Below are positions 1 through 11,616 of a stretch of DNA of 64,000 bases, in pieces. Made by a program: the position numbers and the translations under genes. Position 1 is the stretch's first letter, and each line of letters begins with the position of its first letter. This stretch comes from Lotus japonicus (Eukaryota; Streptophyta; Magnoliopsida; Fabales; Fabaceae), in assembly GCF_012489685.1 (NCBI RefSeq), contig NC_080042.1:21094150-21158149 (forward strand), written 5' to 3'. Under the pieces are notes generated by a model. It searched no databases and was not told the DNA's origin. It saw nothing but the letters and a program-made list of their open reading frames with translations.

Positions 1-2463
1 CATGGCGCTAAAGTCAAAGTTTGGGTACAAATGTTGGGCCTGATCTTTGGCGAGGTAGAAACCGCGCTCGCGGTTGTCGAGGGCAATGTCAGCAGCTTGT
101 TCCCTCGCCTCAGTGGCTTTGGCTTTCTCCATCGCCAGCTCGTCCTCTAGCCCTTTGATCTTCGCCAGTTGGGAGGCAATCTCAGCATCTTTTATGGTGA
201 GGGCCTCGGCATGAGCTTCGGTCGCTTTCTTGATCTCCTCGGCCGTGGCCTGCGTCACCGCCTCCATATCAGACTTCGCCAAGGCCAAGGACTCAGCAGA
301 CTTTTTCTCTTGCTCCGCCAGCGTTTTCCTCACTAACTCCAGCTCAGCGCGCAATGTGGCGAGCTCTGACTCCTTCGCAACCAGCACCTCGCCTCTGGCG
401 ATCAGGTCCTTCTCAGCTTGCTCTTTTTCCTTCTTGCAAGCTTGAAGACTTGCGTCAAGATCATCCGCTTCTTCCTTCATCAGCGCCAGCTGATCCTCCA
501 GTTCGCCGATTTTAATCCCTGCTGTGCCAATCATCTTGTCGGCATAGACTTTGTCTTTTCCTGCCTGCGTCGCCAGTTTGTCAAAATGTTTTTCCCAAGC
601 AGCGGCGGCTTCCTGATGCTGAGCACTCTCGGCCTTCAACCGCTCAGCTTCAACGGCGGTGGAGTTGAATTTCTCAAACGCGTGGGCGAAAATGCACCCT
701 GCACGTAAAAGACTGGCAAGGGTTTCCTCCTTAGTCTCGTTGATGCCTCGGCTCAGCACTTCTTTTTCTATGGCGTCGCGGTTGAGGCCAGTGAGCAGGA
801 ATTCTGAGGGTTCAATGGCGTTGGGGAGCATATTATAATAGCTTGAAGAACCGCCCTTGGGAGCAGGAGCTTGCTCAATTCGAGCTGCTTCAGAGGTAAT
901 GGCAGCGCCAGGACAGGATTTTTCCCCTTGTTGAGGCGGGGAAGGCATGGAACCCGCGTCATGTGTGGGGGGCGGGCTAGGAGGCGCGTCTTGGCGAGAG
1001 GGGGACTTCGGGGTTTCATTTTCTTTTTCTTCCTCTCCAACGGGAGTGTCGGAAGACGCAGCAGCTTTTGTGGCGTTGTCGCCGGCGAGTTTCTCAACAG
1101 CTGAGGATTGAGAAATGTTGGTGGTTGTGGCACCGGCGGAGGCGGCTGTGGCGCCAGCAGTGGACTCAGCAGCAACAGCGGCGGCCTCACCGGCGGTGAC
1201 AGGAATAGAGGCTGGGACGGTGGTTGGCTCGGTGGCCGCGGCGGCGGAGGCTTCAGTGACATTTTTGCCTTTAGGCGCAGCAGCAGTGGTGGGTTGAGCG
1301 CCAGGGTTGGAGGTGCCGGCGCCGGAGGAGGCTTTGACCAATTTTCTCCTCTTGGGAGCTTTGGCGCTCTCAGCCTGGTTCTCAGCACCGCCCCGCTTTT
1401 TCACGTCGCCCTCAGCGTTGAACTTTGGGGAAAAGCGAGCCATTCTCCTCTCGCGGGCCTTCAGGAGCTCGGCGTTCGTGAAATTCATATCTTCTGCAAC
1501 AATAAAAAAGAAGATCAGTGACAACATAGGAGACGGGAAAGGAAGTGTCGATAATAAAAGTAAGCTATGGACAACCTAAGTATTTGGGAGTTCTTGACAG
1601 GCCAGCGCCCTCAAGGACTGTTGTGCAGTCAAGGATGGGAAGCGGGGCAAGGAGATTCAGAAAGGCTTTGTCGTTGGCGGACAAAGATTCCTCAGAAGGA
1701 TCGGTAATCCCATTGGGCTTCTCCGTCCAGTAAAGGGGGAAAAGGGCGGTCCCTTCCCTAAGGGTGAATGCTTCTGGGTAGGCGGGGTGAACCGCCACAC
1801 GAAAGTACTTCCGCGCGAAGGAGGACTTCGCGTTGCTTTTGTGGGATGCAAGCACTTCCGGCCGGCCCGGGCCTTTAGGGAAATCCAGCCTCTGTTTTTG
1901 ATGGACTTGGGGTCAACATCGTAGAGGTAGAAGAAACTGGTGGGAGATGGGGCGATGCCAACCGCGGCGCATAAGATTTCAAAGCACCGAACGAAGGCCC
2001 AGGCGTTGGGGTGGAGTTGGCAGGGAGCCGCGTTGATGTCGCGGAGGACGGTTTGGACAAAGGGCGAGAAAGGGAGCCTGATTCCAAGCTCGCTGAACAT
2101 GTATTCATACGCAAAGAAAAAGTGGGATCTCTTTACGTCGTCGTCTGGCTTATGAAGCCAGGGGCGATCCCCAGGACTGCAGATCCAGATCCTGAGTTTG
2201 GCGTTAAACTCATCGTCATTAGACAAACCACCTAAGGAGTTCACGAATTGCACAATGAGATCGCTATCCTGGAAAATGGAAGGTTGGTCTATAGCCTCGT
2301 GAGTGGGGGTTCTTTGGACTGGAAGGGGCAGAGTGGCGTAGGTTTTTAGTCGGTAAGGAGGGATCTCCGGGACCTCTAAACGGAGGCCGCCGGCGGCGGT
2401 GGAGTCAGGGTCGCTTCCGGAGGAGGAAGAGGAATGATTAGGGGAGGTAGGGTTTGAAGCCAT
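1..2463 (-). pseudogene. Tat-type gypsy antisense gene, 'putative gypsy-type transposon' domain plus coiled coil, partial and frameshifted
   Basis: The start is the ATG at 2463-2461, giving MASNPTSPNH. Exon 1 (2463-1576) holds the conserved block seen in plant proteins annotated as 'putative gypsy type transposon' (PF04195): LGIRLPFSPFVQTVL, then HPNAWAFVRCFEILC and SFFYLYDV. At about 1864 the frame breaks after KARAGRK, and the family-like continuation (FRVAVHPAYPEAFTLREG, then FPLYWTEKP) is in another frame. An 82-bp intron (1575-1494, GT...TTGCAG) joins exon 2 in phase. Exon 2 is open from 1493 to the window edge, about 497 codons without a stop. It starts EDMNFTNAELL, has an Ala/Thr/Pro-rich linker, then a long Glu/Lys/Ala coiled coil ending LYPNFDFSAM. 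Plant Tat-lineage gypsy elements are known to carry antisense ORFs of this family between pol and the 3' LTR. The plus-strand LTR at its 5' side fits that, so I infer this role. Function is unknown. Confidence 0.72.
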
Positions 2464-2680
2464 TTTTAGAAGACAGTGAAGTGAAAGAAAGGAAAAGATG
2501 AGTATGTGTATGATGCAAAGATAAGGACAGTAGGACTCACCGGAGTAGGATGTGAAGAGTGGGTAGCGGAAAGGGTGATAAGCGACGGCTCCAGAGCGGA
2601 AGTGGGCAGAGGGAGTTTGGTAAGCGATTAGGGAAGTAAAGAGAGGTCTCGGAAAGGGATGATTGTGGGGAAGAAGGGTT

Positions 2681-2686
2681 TTTATA
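2681..2686 (-). promoter_or_regulatory. TATA box of the antisense gene
   Basis: On the minus strand the sequence reads CTATAAAAACCC, about 220 bases upstream of the ATG at 2463. It is the only good TATA box in the leader and would drive transcription antisense to the host retroelement. Confidence 0.5.
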
Positions 2687-2849
2687 GGAGAAGGGGGGAA
2701 GCTGGAAGGGTGACGCGTGTTGGACGCGTGTGGAAGGTTGGAAGTCATGATGGTTTTGGGAAAGTGGGTCGCGTGTAATGGGGAGTTACTGCGCACGATG
2801 GGACGGTTATGAAAAGTGAAGTGACGGTTCCGGGGAAAGAGGGAAATTG

Positions 2850-3600
2850 ATGTAACTGACGCATCACGCGGGGCAGTCACGTGGGGCAGTTAGGGATTTG
2901 AAAGGGTTTTGAAATAAGAGAAAGCGCGAAAGGCCTCGCCACTGAAGAAACCGAACACCATCGCCTGACAGGTGATACCAGCAACAAAGTTTAGTCGCTC
3001 CAGAATGATGCCCGCCGGCGAACCATCATGTACTTGCTCCAGCTAATCGCCAGCATGGAGCGATCGCTCTCGCCGCTTGTGGACTTGTGGACTTGTGGAC
3101 TTGCCGGCTCGGGTTGCGCGCCAAGTCAGTGGACTAGGTGGCTAAAGATGTTAGTTTCCTTTTGCTCACGCCATGTTGGCGACGTAGTTTACCACACTTT
3201 TCTCAAGTCATGATTGGCAGCTTAGATCCCAGTGTACAATAGCGCATGTAAAGGCATTTAAAAGACACACTTAGCTCTCATACTTCGAGCTCGGTGTCTT
3301 GTGGACTAGTGGACTGGGCGAGCCCCTAGAGGGGCAACGCCCCGCATGTAGCTCGCCCCGAGGCGGGGCCCTAGCCTTAAATTGGGCCTTGATCTCGGAG
3401 GCTCAATTGGCCCAATAGGTAATACCCAAGCTCTATAAATAGGAGGTAGTTATCAGTTGTAAGGGACTTTTGCACATTGGATGAAATGAACACATGGAAT
3501 TCAGCATTTTTTCTCTCATTCTCACTCTCATTCTCTCACTCTAGCACAATCTCTCTACCCTTAGGTACCATACCTTTCCTCAATGTTCATTCCCAGAACA
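2850..3600 (+). repeat. 3' LTR of a Ty3/gypsy element (left border approximate)
   Basis: A plus-strand core promoter (CTCTATAAATAGG, about 3430) is followed by a pyrimidine-rich leader. The segment stops with CCCAGAACA at 3600, where sequence of a CACTA element resumes. A purine run GGGGAAAGAGGGAAAT (2834-2849) directly followed by TG is a plausible polypurine tract and LTR start. No second LTR lies in the window, so the left border and the target duplication cannot be checked. A solo LTR is the alternative. Confidence 0.45.
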
Positions 3601-5002
3601 ATTGGTTACAATGTGTTTTGATACTAAAAATCCAGCACTTTTGACATGTAGATTAGATTGGATACAACAGTAATAATTCTGTAGTTTTGGTTGCACTCAC
3701 ACTTGTACAAAAATCTCTTATCTCTTAGTATGTTGCTTTTTTTTCTTTCTATTTTTGACAGTTAATTAATATATGTGTACTGCACTAGGGACTTTGTTAT
3801 CATATTCTCATAAGGTGTTTTGGTCTTCTTTGCCCGATGTGGATTATAGTCTCTAAGCATGCTTTTACTTTTAATAGGTTTCAGATGCTTCGAGTGCCCC
3901 GAACCATTTGAATTCTCCAAGTTCAAACGCTAATGAAGATGATGAATATGGTATGTATCTTCTTAGCATGTACTAAATTTGATGATCAAACACTTTGATG
4001 GTCGAGATACACAGTTAGCTTAACTCATTGATAGTCTACTTTTGCCAATGTTTGTTTCTATATGTTATTGACATGTTCTTTTTAATACTTGCAGATGAAG
4101 ATGCTGAAGATTAAGAGGCTACTTTGTTCTTGGAGATTGAATATGCATGAGTTTGCAACATTTTTATATACATTGTTTTGATTTTATGTTGTTTTTGTGA
4201 ATCATGGTTAAATTAGGATTATATGCTATGAATTGTTTGAATTGGGAAGCTACTTCATATGCATACTTTATGCTAGCTAGTATGGTACTTTCTGGTGGTC
4301 ATGTTCCACTTTTGATTATTGTGATGTTTTCAAGATATGAAGGGATCTAGTTGAAATTCGTCAGTTGTAGTAGAAAATGTCTTGTGAGAATTAGGAAAAC
4401 CATTTTAATGTCACTTCACTTTTTTATGTGAGCTGAATGTGTATAGGTGCTTTTATCCTTTAAAACAATTAAGGGATATTTAACTTATATTAGTAGAAAA
4501 GTTCTTAGAACTCATAATAATCGAGTAATTTTGACAATTGCAATTTATAATGTGTAATTAAAATCTTCATTTGTTAGTATTTACTACCGTCACTAAATCC
4601 AATAGCAATGATATTAAATTCGTAGGTATAAAAAAAAACAATTAAAACCTATACTGACAGAAATATTGTCGTTGGTATAAGTTAAAGTACTACCAACGAC
4701 GACTCTCCGTCACAAAAAGGTTACAGCGTCGGCAATATTTCCGTGGGTTTAGCGCAACCTTAAATTGTCATGAATACCTATACCGATGGAAACAAAACCG
4801 TAGGTATATCATGTTGAGCTAAACTTACGGCAGGATTACCGTCACTATAAGCTATACCGACGGAACCAAAACCGTGGGTACAGCGAAATAAAAACCACGA
4901 AAATTTTTTCCGTTGGTAAAAGTTTTTCGAACAATAGCGACGGTTTTTTACCCTTTACCTACGGCATTCTGTCGTCACTATATGGCAAGTTTTTTTGTAG
5001 TG
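3601..5002 (+). mobile_element. 3' part of a CACTA (En/Spm) transposon
   Basis: The right end is ...TTTTTTTGTAGTG at 4991-5002, the complement of the CACTACAAAAAA terminal inverted repeat typical of plant CACTA elements. About 450 bases of subterminal repeats precede it, with variants of ACCGACGGAA and CCGTAGGTA in both orientations (4580-4985). The last two transposase exons lie at 3878-4114. The left end is absent: the gypsy LTR abuts at 3600, so the gypsy element probably inserted into this transposon. Confidence 0.72.
3878..4114 (+). pseudogene. CACTA transposase, last two exons
   Basis: After an acceptor (TAATAG) the exon 3878-3950 encodes VSDASSAPNHLNSPSS...EDDEY. It ends at a canonical donor, ATG|GTATGT. 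After TTGCAG the terminal exon 4095-4114 adds DEDAED and a TAA stop, in phase. This short acidic tail and its position just inside the CACTA 3' subterminal repeats fit the C terminus of an En/Spm-type transposase. The rest of the protein is missing from the window. Confidence 0.5.
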
Positions 5003-6076
5003 ATTTCATTTTAATTAAATTCCAGAAGAAAAAAAGTCAAACCATATTCTTCATCTCTCTTCTCTTTCCCTTCTTTCATTCACCACCGACCACCACCAAG
5101 ACACTATTCTCTATAACCTCCTTCTTCTACTTCTCCTCCATTGCCCCTCCTCTTTTTCACATGGCATACAAGGATGAATGCGTCTTTGATATGCACCGCA
5201 GGCTCATCCATGCCTTATCGGCGGAACCAGTCCACATGACCGCAAGACGCCAAGTCCTTAGCATACAAGGACGAAATGTATCTTTGACATGCACCGCCGG
5301 TTCACTCAGGCCTCTAGTTAAGTTATACTTTGATTTAATAATTGTCCTCATTCTTTTGGTAGAAAATGCCTTTTAGAACTTAAAGAAGGCTCGGTACAAA
5401 TCTATATGGCCTTAAGGATTTTCTGACTCCACATAAGATAATAGACAGAATGACAGATTATGTAGCTCGAATTTGTCTATATCAGTATATCATGGTAGAA
5501 CATAAGAACCTAACTGCCCTTGTCAAAATAATAAGGAAATATCTCCATATAGTATATATGAGAAGATAGGATTTTTTATCTTGTTTATGAAGATTGCTAA
5601 ATGTGCTTGTTTATTAATTTCCTCAAAAAATTATTCTAGCTTCTTTGAAATTGTTTTCAGTTTCAGCTTATCCTTTTGGCGTGGATGTCGTCAATACATT
5701 GATAACAGGCAGCAATGAGCAGCACCCTAGTTACCAAGTTGAAGTTTTAGTGAGAAGGACACGTTGAAGCATTTAAGCCCACACTGAAGAAGCATCCTTC
5801 CTCAGTTCCTCACATTCAATCCCACACCGAAGAAGTATCAGAAACGAAGAGGGTAGAGTGTGGTAACTTTTAGGCTCCTCCTTCGTTTTCGTTTAGACAG
5901 ACAAATGAAAAAACAAGAAACCTAGAGAGACCGACGTCACGGCACGGCACTCACTCACTGAGAAGATCGCATATCAATAACTGGTTCGTAGTTATTTGAG
6001 GTGATTTAATTTTGCAGGAAAGGAATCAATTCAATTCATTGAGACTTGAGAGCTAGTTGTAAATTGTAATATCAAT
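5003..6076. other. Upstream region of the S16 gene relic
   Basis: No supported gene. It holds a pyrimidine-rich tract (5040-5140), a 45-bp direct repeat, a block at 5633-5680 that recurs near 60300, and two copies of a CCCACAC(T/C)GAAGAAG motif (5780, 5823) whose relatives lie near 59130 and 59220. The 200 bases before 6077 could be the S16 leader. Confidence 0.4.
5164..5305 (+). repeat. Two imperfect direct copies of a 45-bp unit, 97-bp period
   Basis: The units start GCATACAAGGATGAATG (5164) and GCATACAAGGACGAAAT (5261). Both continue through CTTTGA(T/C)ATGCACCGC. They lie in a possible 71-codon ORF that I do not accept as a gene. Confidence 0.6.
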
Positions 6077-6906
6077 ATGGTGGTTAGGATTCGATTAGCG
6101 AGACTTGGTTGCAGGAACAACCCATTCTATCGTGTCATTGCTCTGATAGCACAACAACAAGAGATGGCAAACACCTTGAAATTTTAGGTTACTACAATCC
6201 TACAGGTTAACATCATCCATTTATTTCTGTATTAGAAAACTCCTCTGTTCCATTCATTCATTGTTCTTTTGTCTTCTTAGTTTACTGCTAGCTTATTTGA
6301 TAGAATAAGCGTTTGTGTGAGTGTTTGTGAGAGCTTATCCTTATATATAGCTTATTTTTAATTTATTTTCAATAAATTTTTAAAAATGGTTATAAGCGCT
6401 TAATTAAGTTGTTTTCTCAAACATTAATTACTTCTGAAAAATGTAACAGGTAAAAAGACAAGCAAAGAATGAGCCTCAAACTAGAAAGAGTCAAGTAAGT
6501 TTAAGTTACTTGTATAATTCTATTCTATGTTTCCAGTTACTTATCTTTATCAATTTACATCGTTTTCCCTCTTCTTGTTTAGGTATTGGCTTTCTATTGG
6601 AGCTCAACCTTCAGACCCTGTTGAGCGTCTTTTATCTCAAGCAGGGTCAATGGTGGCAATGGAACATCAATCTGATAAATACCTTGTTGATGCTGCTTTA
6701 ACTGCACATACTCTAAACCAAGACCAACCAGCCAATACCAATCTCTATCCCAATGAAGAAGATGGTAAGTAAATTTGACACTCCTTCCTTCCCCTTGAAT
6801 CACTTTTAATTTTTTTTTTCTTTTTATAATTATTATCCTTATTCATTTACATTTAGGCACGACATCTCCAGAAGCCATATTTTCTATCGGCTTAAAAGTT
6901 AACTGA
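6077..6906 (+). pseudogene. RPS16: Nuclear-encoded organellar ribosomal protein S16, decayed copy
   Basis: Exon 1 starts at 6077 with MVVRIRLARLGCRNNPFYRV, the conserved N terminus of bacterial-type S16, a small-subunit protein of mitochondrial or plastid ribosomes. A one-base loss after VIAL shifts the frame. The family sequence RDGKHLEILGYYNPT continues in another frame to a donor at 6205/6206. Exon 2 (6450-6494) carries RMSLKLERVK, but its 5' part is out of frame with exon 1. Exon 3 (6583-6764) gives YWLSIGAQPSDPVERLLSQ and the C-terminal extension with MVAM seen in plant mitochondrial-type S16. A last exon (6857-6906) adds TTSPEAIFS and a TGA. Splice sites are largely preserved and decay is limited to small indels, so this was recently an ordinary gene, unless the indels are assembly errors. 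Confidence 0.8.
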
Positions 6907-7594
6907 AGAGGAAGGATAACTGCCTGCCATATATATTTAAAGAAGCTAAGCAGAGGTATTGTTGTGAGCATCATCCAAAGCAAGGGCAATTCATAGGTCA
7001 AATTTTACACCCTGTTATGTTAAATACCCTATAGAAATAACATGTTACTCCTGAAACTTCCAACTAATTTCTTTGGTTGGAACTTAGGCTAGTTCAATAG
7101 CAAAAGTAACTCATCTGATTTTGGATTTATTGGTCTACCCTGTCATGCTGCATGTGTGTTGATTTTTATGTTTATGCAATCTTTGTCGATATATATGATT
7201 CAATTTAAGGTATCATCCTGTTGTCTAATTTTTTTTGTTAATTCTTTTGCTACATTGGAAACAAAAACTGATTGACTATCAAATAACTCAGCAACAATCA
7301 ACTATAGAGTAAGTACTTGCTCAGGTGGCTCATTCCAATATGCCAACTAATTTTGATGCCTGAGTTACACCTATATATGCCAGATGGTGACCTCTGGAGA
7401 GATTTTAAAAGCTTATTATATTAAATCAGATGGTTCATTAAAATTGCAAATACAATTAAAAATTCAATGACAACTTAACTTGAATATTATACATAATTAT
7501 TTTGTTGAAAAATAATATCATGCTCCTTATTTGTCGTTCCTCTGTAGGAGCCCTGAATGGTTTCCCAATACTCTTGTAAGTTGAAACTTGATCA
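6907..7594. other. Intergenic region between two convergent genes
   Basis: AT-rich sequence between the 3' ends of the S16 relic and the alpha-galactosidase gene. It must hold the polyadenylation signals of both. I see no ORF or repeat of note. Confidence 0.5.
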
Positions 7595-10500
7595 CTAGTG
7601 TTTATTTTTTCCGCTTTTGGGAGTCAGCACATACATCTTACAAGCGTGTGAATCTAGCTCAGCAGAGATTTCTTCCGAAACCGATGATTGTGTTGAGTGC
7701 TGTAGAATTAAGTACACATCATCATATTCAAAACCATAGTGATTTTAATTTCTATACACGACAAAGAACAAAATAAGTCTATCTTACCTCCCATAAGTCT
7801 CTAGCATCAACTAGAGTTCCTGGTTTCAAGCCAATGTCAGACCAGGATACAGTCACTGTTGCATTTGATGAGCTTCTATTCCATAAGATCACTGCTACCT
7901 TGTTACCTTTAAGAGGACCTGCCCACACCTGCCACAAAACCTTTCTATTAAGAAGTTGTACTTGTAAATTATGACCCAAATTAAACATATGTGCATGTAA
8001 GTGTATAGATAGACATGCAGTCCTACAAATTATTGACTTTGACTTCAGAGTCCATTTTTTTTTGTATTTGCTTCATTTGTATGTGACAAGAGATATATAC
8101 ACTTAAATAATAAAAATACACTTTTGGAGTGATATATTAACTAAAAGCATAGAGTAGTATTAAATATATAGAAGATGGCTACAAAACCTTAGCTCTAGTT
8201 TCATTGAATATTCAGAGAGAGAGAGAGAGGGGGAAATAAGAAAATTACCTCCAAATCGTTATTAGTTTTGACTTTCTTTCCTTGAACTCCTAGTTTGTCT
8301 GTAATACCACAAGAAGATTGTAATTTGTAAGTTTTATAGCATTCATATGCATTGAAGAAATCAAAGCCTTTTATCATTGAAGAAAGTCACAAGTGCTTTT
8401 ATCTATTCGTGCCTTGGTTTACTGCAATAACTTCCGGGTTGGTTATTAGTTCACGAGTAGTGTTATCCATAGCACGAATGTCACAACCAACCAATAAAGG
8501 AGCCTATATATACAAGAGAACACGTTAAAGTGTTGAAAATCATAATAAATTTTCTTGAGATGTTACAAGAATTATAGACATTTATATAAGCATGTCATTA
8601 AATTTTGTTTAATGGTACCTTAGCTAATGCCCATATGCTGAAATGAGCACGGTATTCTTCTGTGGTCATGCCTCCATTTCCAACTTCGAGCATGTCTGGA
8701 TCTGATATTCATATATCAATGACATATGTCAGGATCTAATATTGAAGTTTGGTGTAGATGTAATAGTAATATTATGATGTTTAATGACACGCATATAATA
8801 AACTATGTAACTTGAGAGGTTAAATTAATACCGTTCCATCCTCCAGGTTGAGCATAAGATGCCCATCGATCATTTGAATCTGCTATGGAAGTCATACTAG
8901 GGGGAGAGAGATCAGTTTGCAATGTGGAAAATGAAGAAAGAAACTCTAATATAATAATTTTAAAATAGAATCTTGAGAACTGATGACTTCTTTGGCTCAA
9001 TTAGCATATATGGATCGTGTCCTCATAATCAACTATGAATTCCATAGGCTTCTCCTCAAAATTGATTATGGCTTAAAAATCAAGCGTAGAAGATTTTCCA
9101 AACATGCATTATTATATGAAACCTTAACAAGGTAATTACTCAACAAAAAGTATGAATATGAAATACATTCATGCTCACCTTTCCCAATTATCCTCAACAT
9201 CTCCTGTTGTTCTCCAACTATTTCCCAATATTTTGCCCCAAATTGCTGGGTCTTCCCATCCCCTATATTTGAGAAAGCATTTCATTATATGTGATGTAGT
9301 TTCTTGAAACGAAAAGATTAAAGAAAATTAAACCCATATTGATTTTACTTTATTTTTGTGTGAGAAATAATCCTCTATTTGACTCACCATTCGCACATAG
9401 AGAAAAAGATTGGCCTTCCAGTATTGAGTAAAGCTTGGCTCATTGGTGGATACCTATTTTACAAAATGTAAATGAAATTTTGAATTCCTGATTTTTATAT
9501 AACCACAAATATCTATTTGTATTTGAAGGTCAATCAATACCTTTCTTTGACGCTTATACCATTATTTTCACAATTATCATACTTCAAGTAGTCAATTCCC
9601 TACAGTAACATTTAAATCATGCATTAGTTAACATTGTGTAGGATGTAATAAGTTGATAAAAACCAAAAGTTACTTTCAAATAAGTTCATCATACCCAGGA
9701 AGCAAATGTTTTTGCATCTTGTTCTTCATGTCCTAGCGATCCCGGCATACGTTTACTGCATGTTTGATTTCTGTAGAGTTTGTTTGTAATTATAAATGCT
9801 TACATAATCATGGCAATGCTCAATATCAAAGTTTAAGGTTAATGTGTTGATACCCAGCATCCGAATAGATCCCCAACTTTAGACCTTTACTGTGAACATA
9901 ATGAGCTAGAGCCCTAATTCCAGAAGGAAATGTTGAAGTCTTAGGAACCATATTTCCCTGATATCGTTTTAAATTTGTCAGATCTATCGAAAAAGGATAA
10001 CACAATATATAAAATTTAAAATTTCTTCACCTATCGTTTAAGCAACAAATACCTTATAATATTAAACAATATATGAGTCTATGACAACTTGCATGTTTTT
10101 TTTTTTTCACTCTTCTTTTAGCAATTTTTTTGCACAATATCGGTAAGCATATACTATAAGAGAAAAAAAATGAAGGAAAAAATTCCAGGGCATTGATATT
10201 GCTTACCTGATGGTCTCGATTAAGTTCGGCCCAACAGTCATCTAAAAAATCACAATAAAATTAATTAAAATTATTCTTTACTAGTTAAAAGGAAAAAAAG
10301 AGATTGTTTCTTTACTGAATAAAAAAAATTGTACATTTATTCAATATGCTTTTGATTTTTGTATGGGCACAATACCATTATAAAATTACTATGTAGTATT
10401 TATTCATATGTTTCTTTTACTTAAAACATAAATATAACAAAGTTATTTTTGTATTTGTATTTCTTTTACTCAAAAGAGACATCCATGAATATTTTTTAGA

Positions 10501-11431
10501 TGATTACAAGATTTTATTCTAAAGACAGGAAAAGGAAACCATAATAAGAATGATGGGCAAACACAAAAGCAAAGCCAAAACCCCAAGAAAAACTGACACT
10601 TGCTGAAGAAAAACAAACAATATCCACCCACTATACATTATTTATATCGGGTGCTCGTAAAAATAAAGGCCCCATAGGAATTTTTAATATTTGTACCTAA
10701 ATTAATATATTTGTAGCCCAAGGCTGCAAGGCCCGTTGACACCATCGCATCAGCTGAAAAATAAAAAATATTGAAAATCAAGATTTGTTGAATCACATAT
10801 GTATGAAATAGTAAATATAATTAATCACCTCATTGAATCTAAACTGCACATGTTACAGTAATCATGAACATACCTGTATCTCGAATTAAACTTTCATTGA
10901 TATCACAGCCGAAGCGATTCCAGCTATTCCACCTGACCATATATACACTTTTGTGAATTTAACAAGAAAATAATTTGAATTTTACTCTAAATTAAGAGAT
11001 TTTTCTCGAATTAAAATTAGTGATAGTTTAAAATTAAAATCCGCTTGACTTCGCCTAGGATCAACAACTAATTCTTACATTTCGTATTCGTACGATTGAA
11101 CATTTCCTTTTGAATAACAAAGACAATGCTACATTTAATAATAAGTAAACACATGGCTCATGAGTGGATAAGTTTTTTAAATTTTCAACCATAAATTTCC
11201 TACAAAAATAAAGAGACGTTACCCCATAGGAGGTGTCTGGCCTAGTCCATTTTGAATGAAGTATGTTCTAACTTGGTCGGTGGATATGGAGATCTCTCTA
11301 GTTTTGTTCACCAATACGCGAGAAGCGATAAAACCACTTGCATTCATAAGCATGAGGAAGCAAAATGCAAGCACCAATATTGGTAACCTACCTGAGAATG
11401 AAAATTGCATTGTCATAAGAGCTGGGGACAT
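7595..11431 (-). CDS. Alpha-galactosidase, glycoside hydrolase family 27, 15 exons
   Basis: Fifteen exons splice to 1284 nt (427 aa): 11431-11223, 10932-10874, 10753-10697, 10241-10207, 9957-9854, 9770-9695, 9599-9541, 9453-9388, 9262-9179, 8896-8832, 8701-8619, 8503-8413, 8298-8249, 7928-7788 and 7699-7595 (TAG). All phases agree. The enzyme releases terminal alpha-1,6-galactose from raffinose-family sugars, galactomannan or galactolipids. A hydrophobic N-terminal stretch ([15 protein letters not shown]) suggests secretion to the wall or vacuole. Family landmarks run in order: [33 protein letters not shown] with nucleophile Asp188, and [11 protein letters not shown] with acid/base Asp243. 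The C-terminal beta domain follows, from VWAGPLKG to [10 protein letters not shown]. No nonsense or frameshift lesion is seen. Intron 12 starts with GC (AAG|GCACGA) instead of GT; the reading phase (CAA G|AC) requires it. First-ATG choice is uncertain: MTMQF, six codons in, is an alternative. Confidence 0.93.
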
Positions 11432-11608
11432 ATAGGTTGGGTAGGGGAAGGTCTAGGGATTAATTCCTGACGGGTGTAATTTATCTATCCGATGTAAAAA
11501 AAAAATTAGCTTTGATGCATGTAGAAGTAAATCTATGTATCAAGCTGAAATCTAGAGCAGGGTACAAGAAGAAAAAAGAGATGTGCTTTCTGGCAATTAA
11601 CGTTGGCA

Positions 11609-11616
11609 ATTTATAG
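11609..11616 (-). promoter_or_regulatory. Likely TATA box of the alpha-galactosidase gene
   Basis: The minus strand reads CTATAAATTGCC, about 180 bases upstream of the first ATG. No better core-promoter match is seen between it and the start codon. Confidence 0.45.

Noticed and set aside
768..1388. 206-codon Pro/Leu-rich minus ORF and several Gly/Ala-rich plus ORFs at 871-1579
   Set aside because: They are other-frame readings of the GC-rich linker of the minus-strand antisense gene, whose true frame is open through the whole interval.
5161..5376. 71-codon plus ORF and its 64-codon minus counterpart
   Set aside because: They arise from the 45-bp direct repeat and have no recognisable domain.
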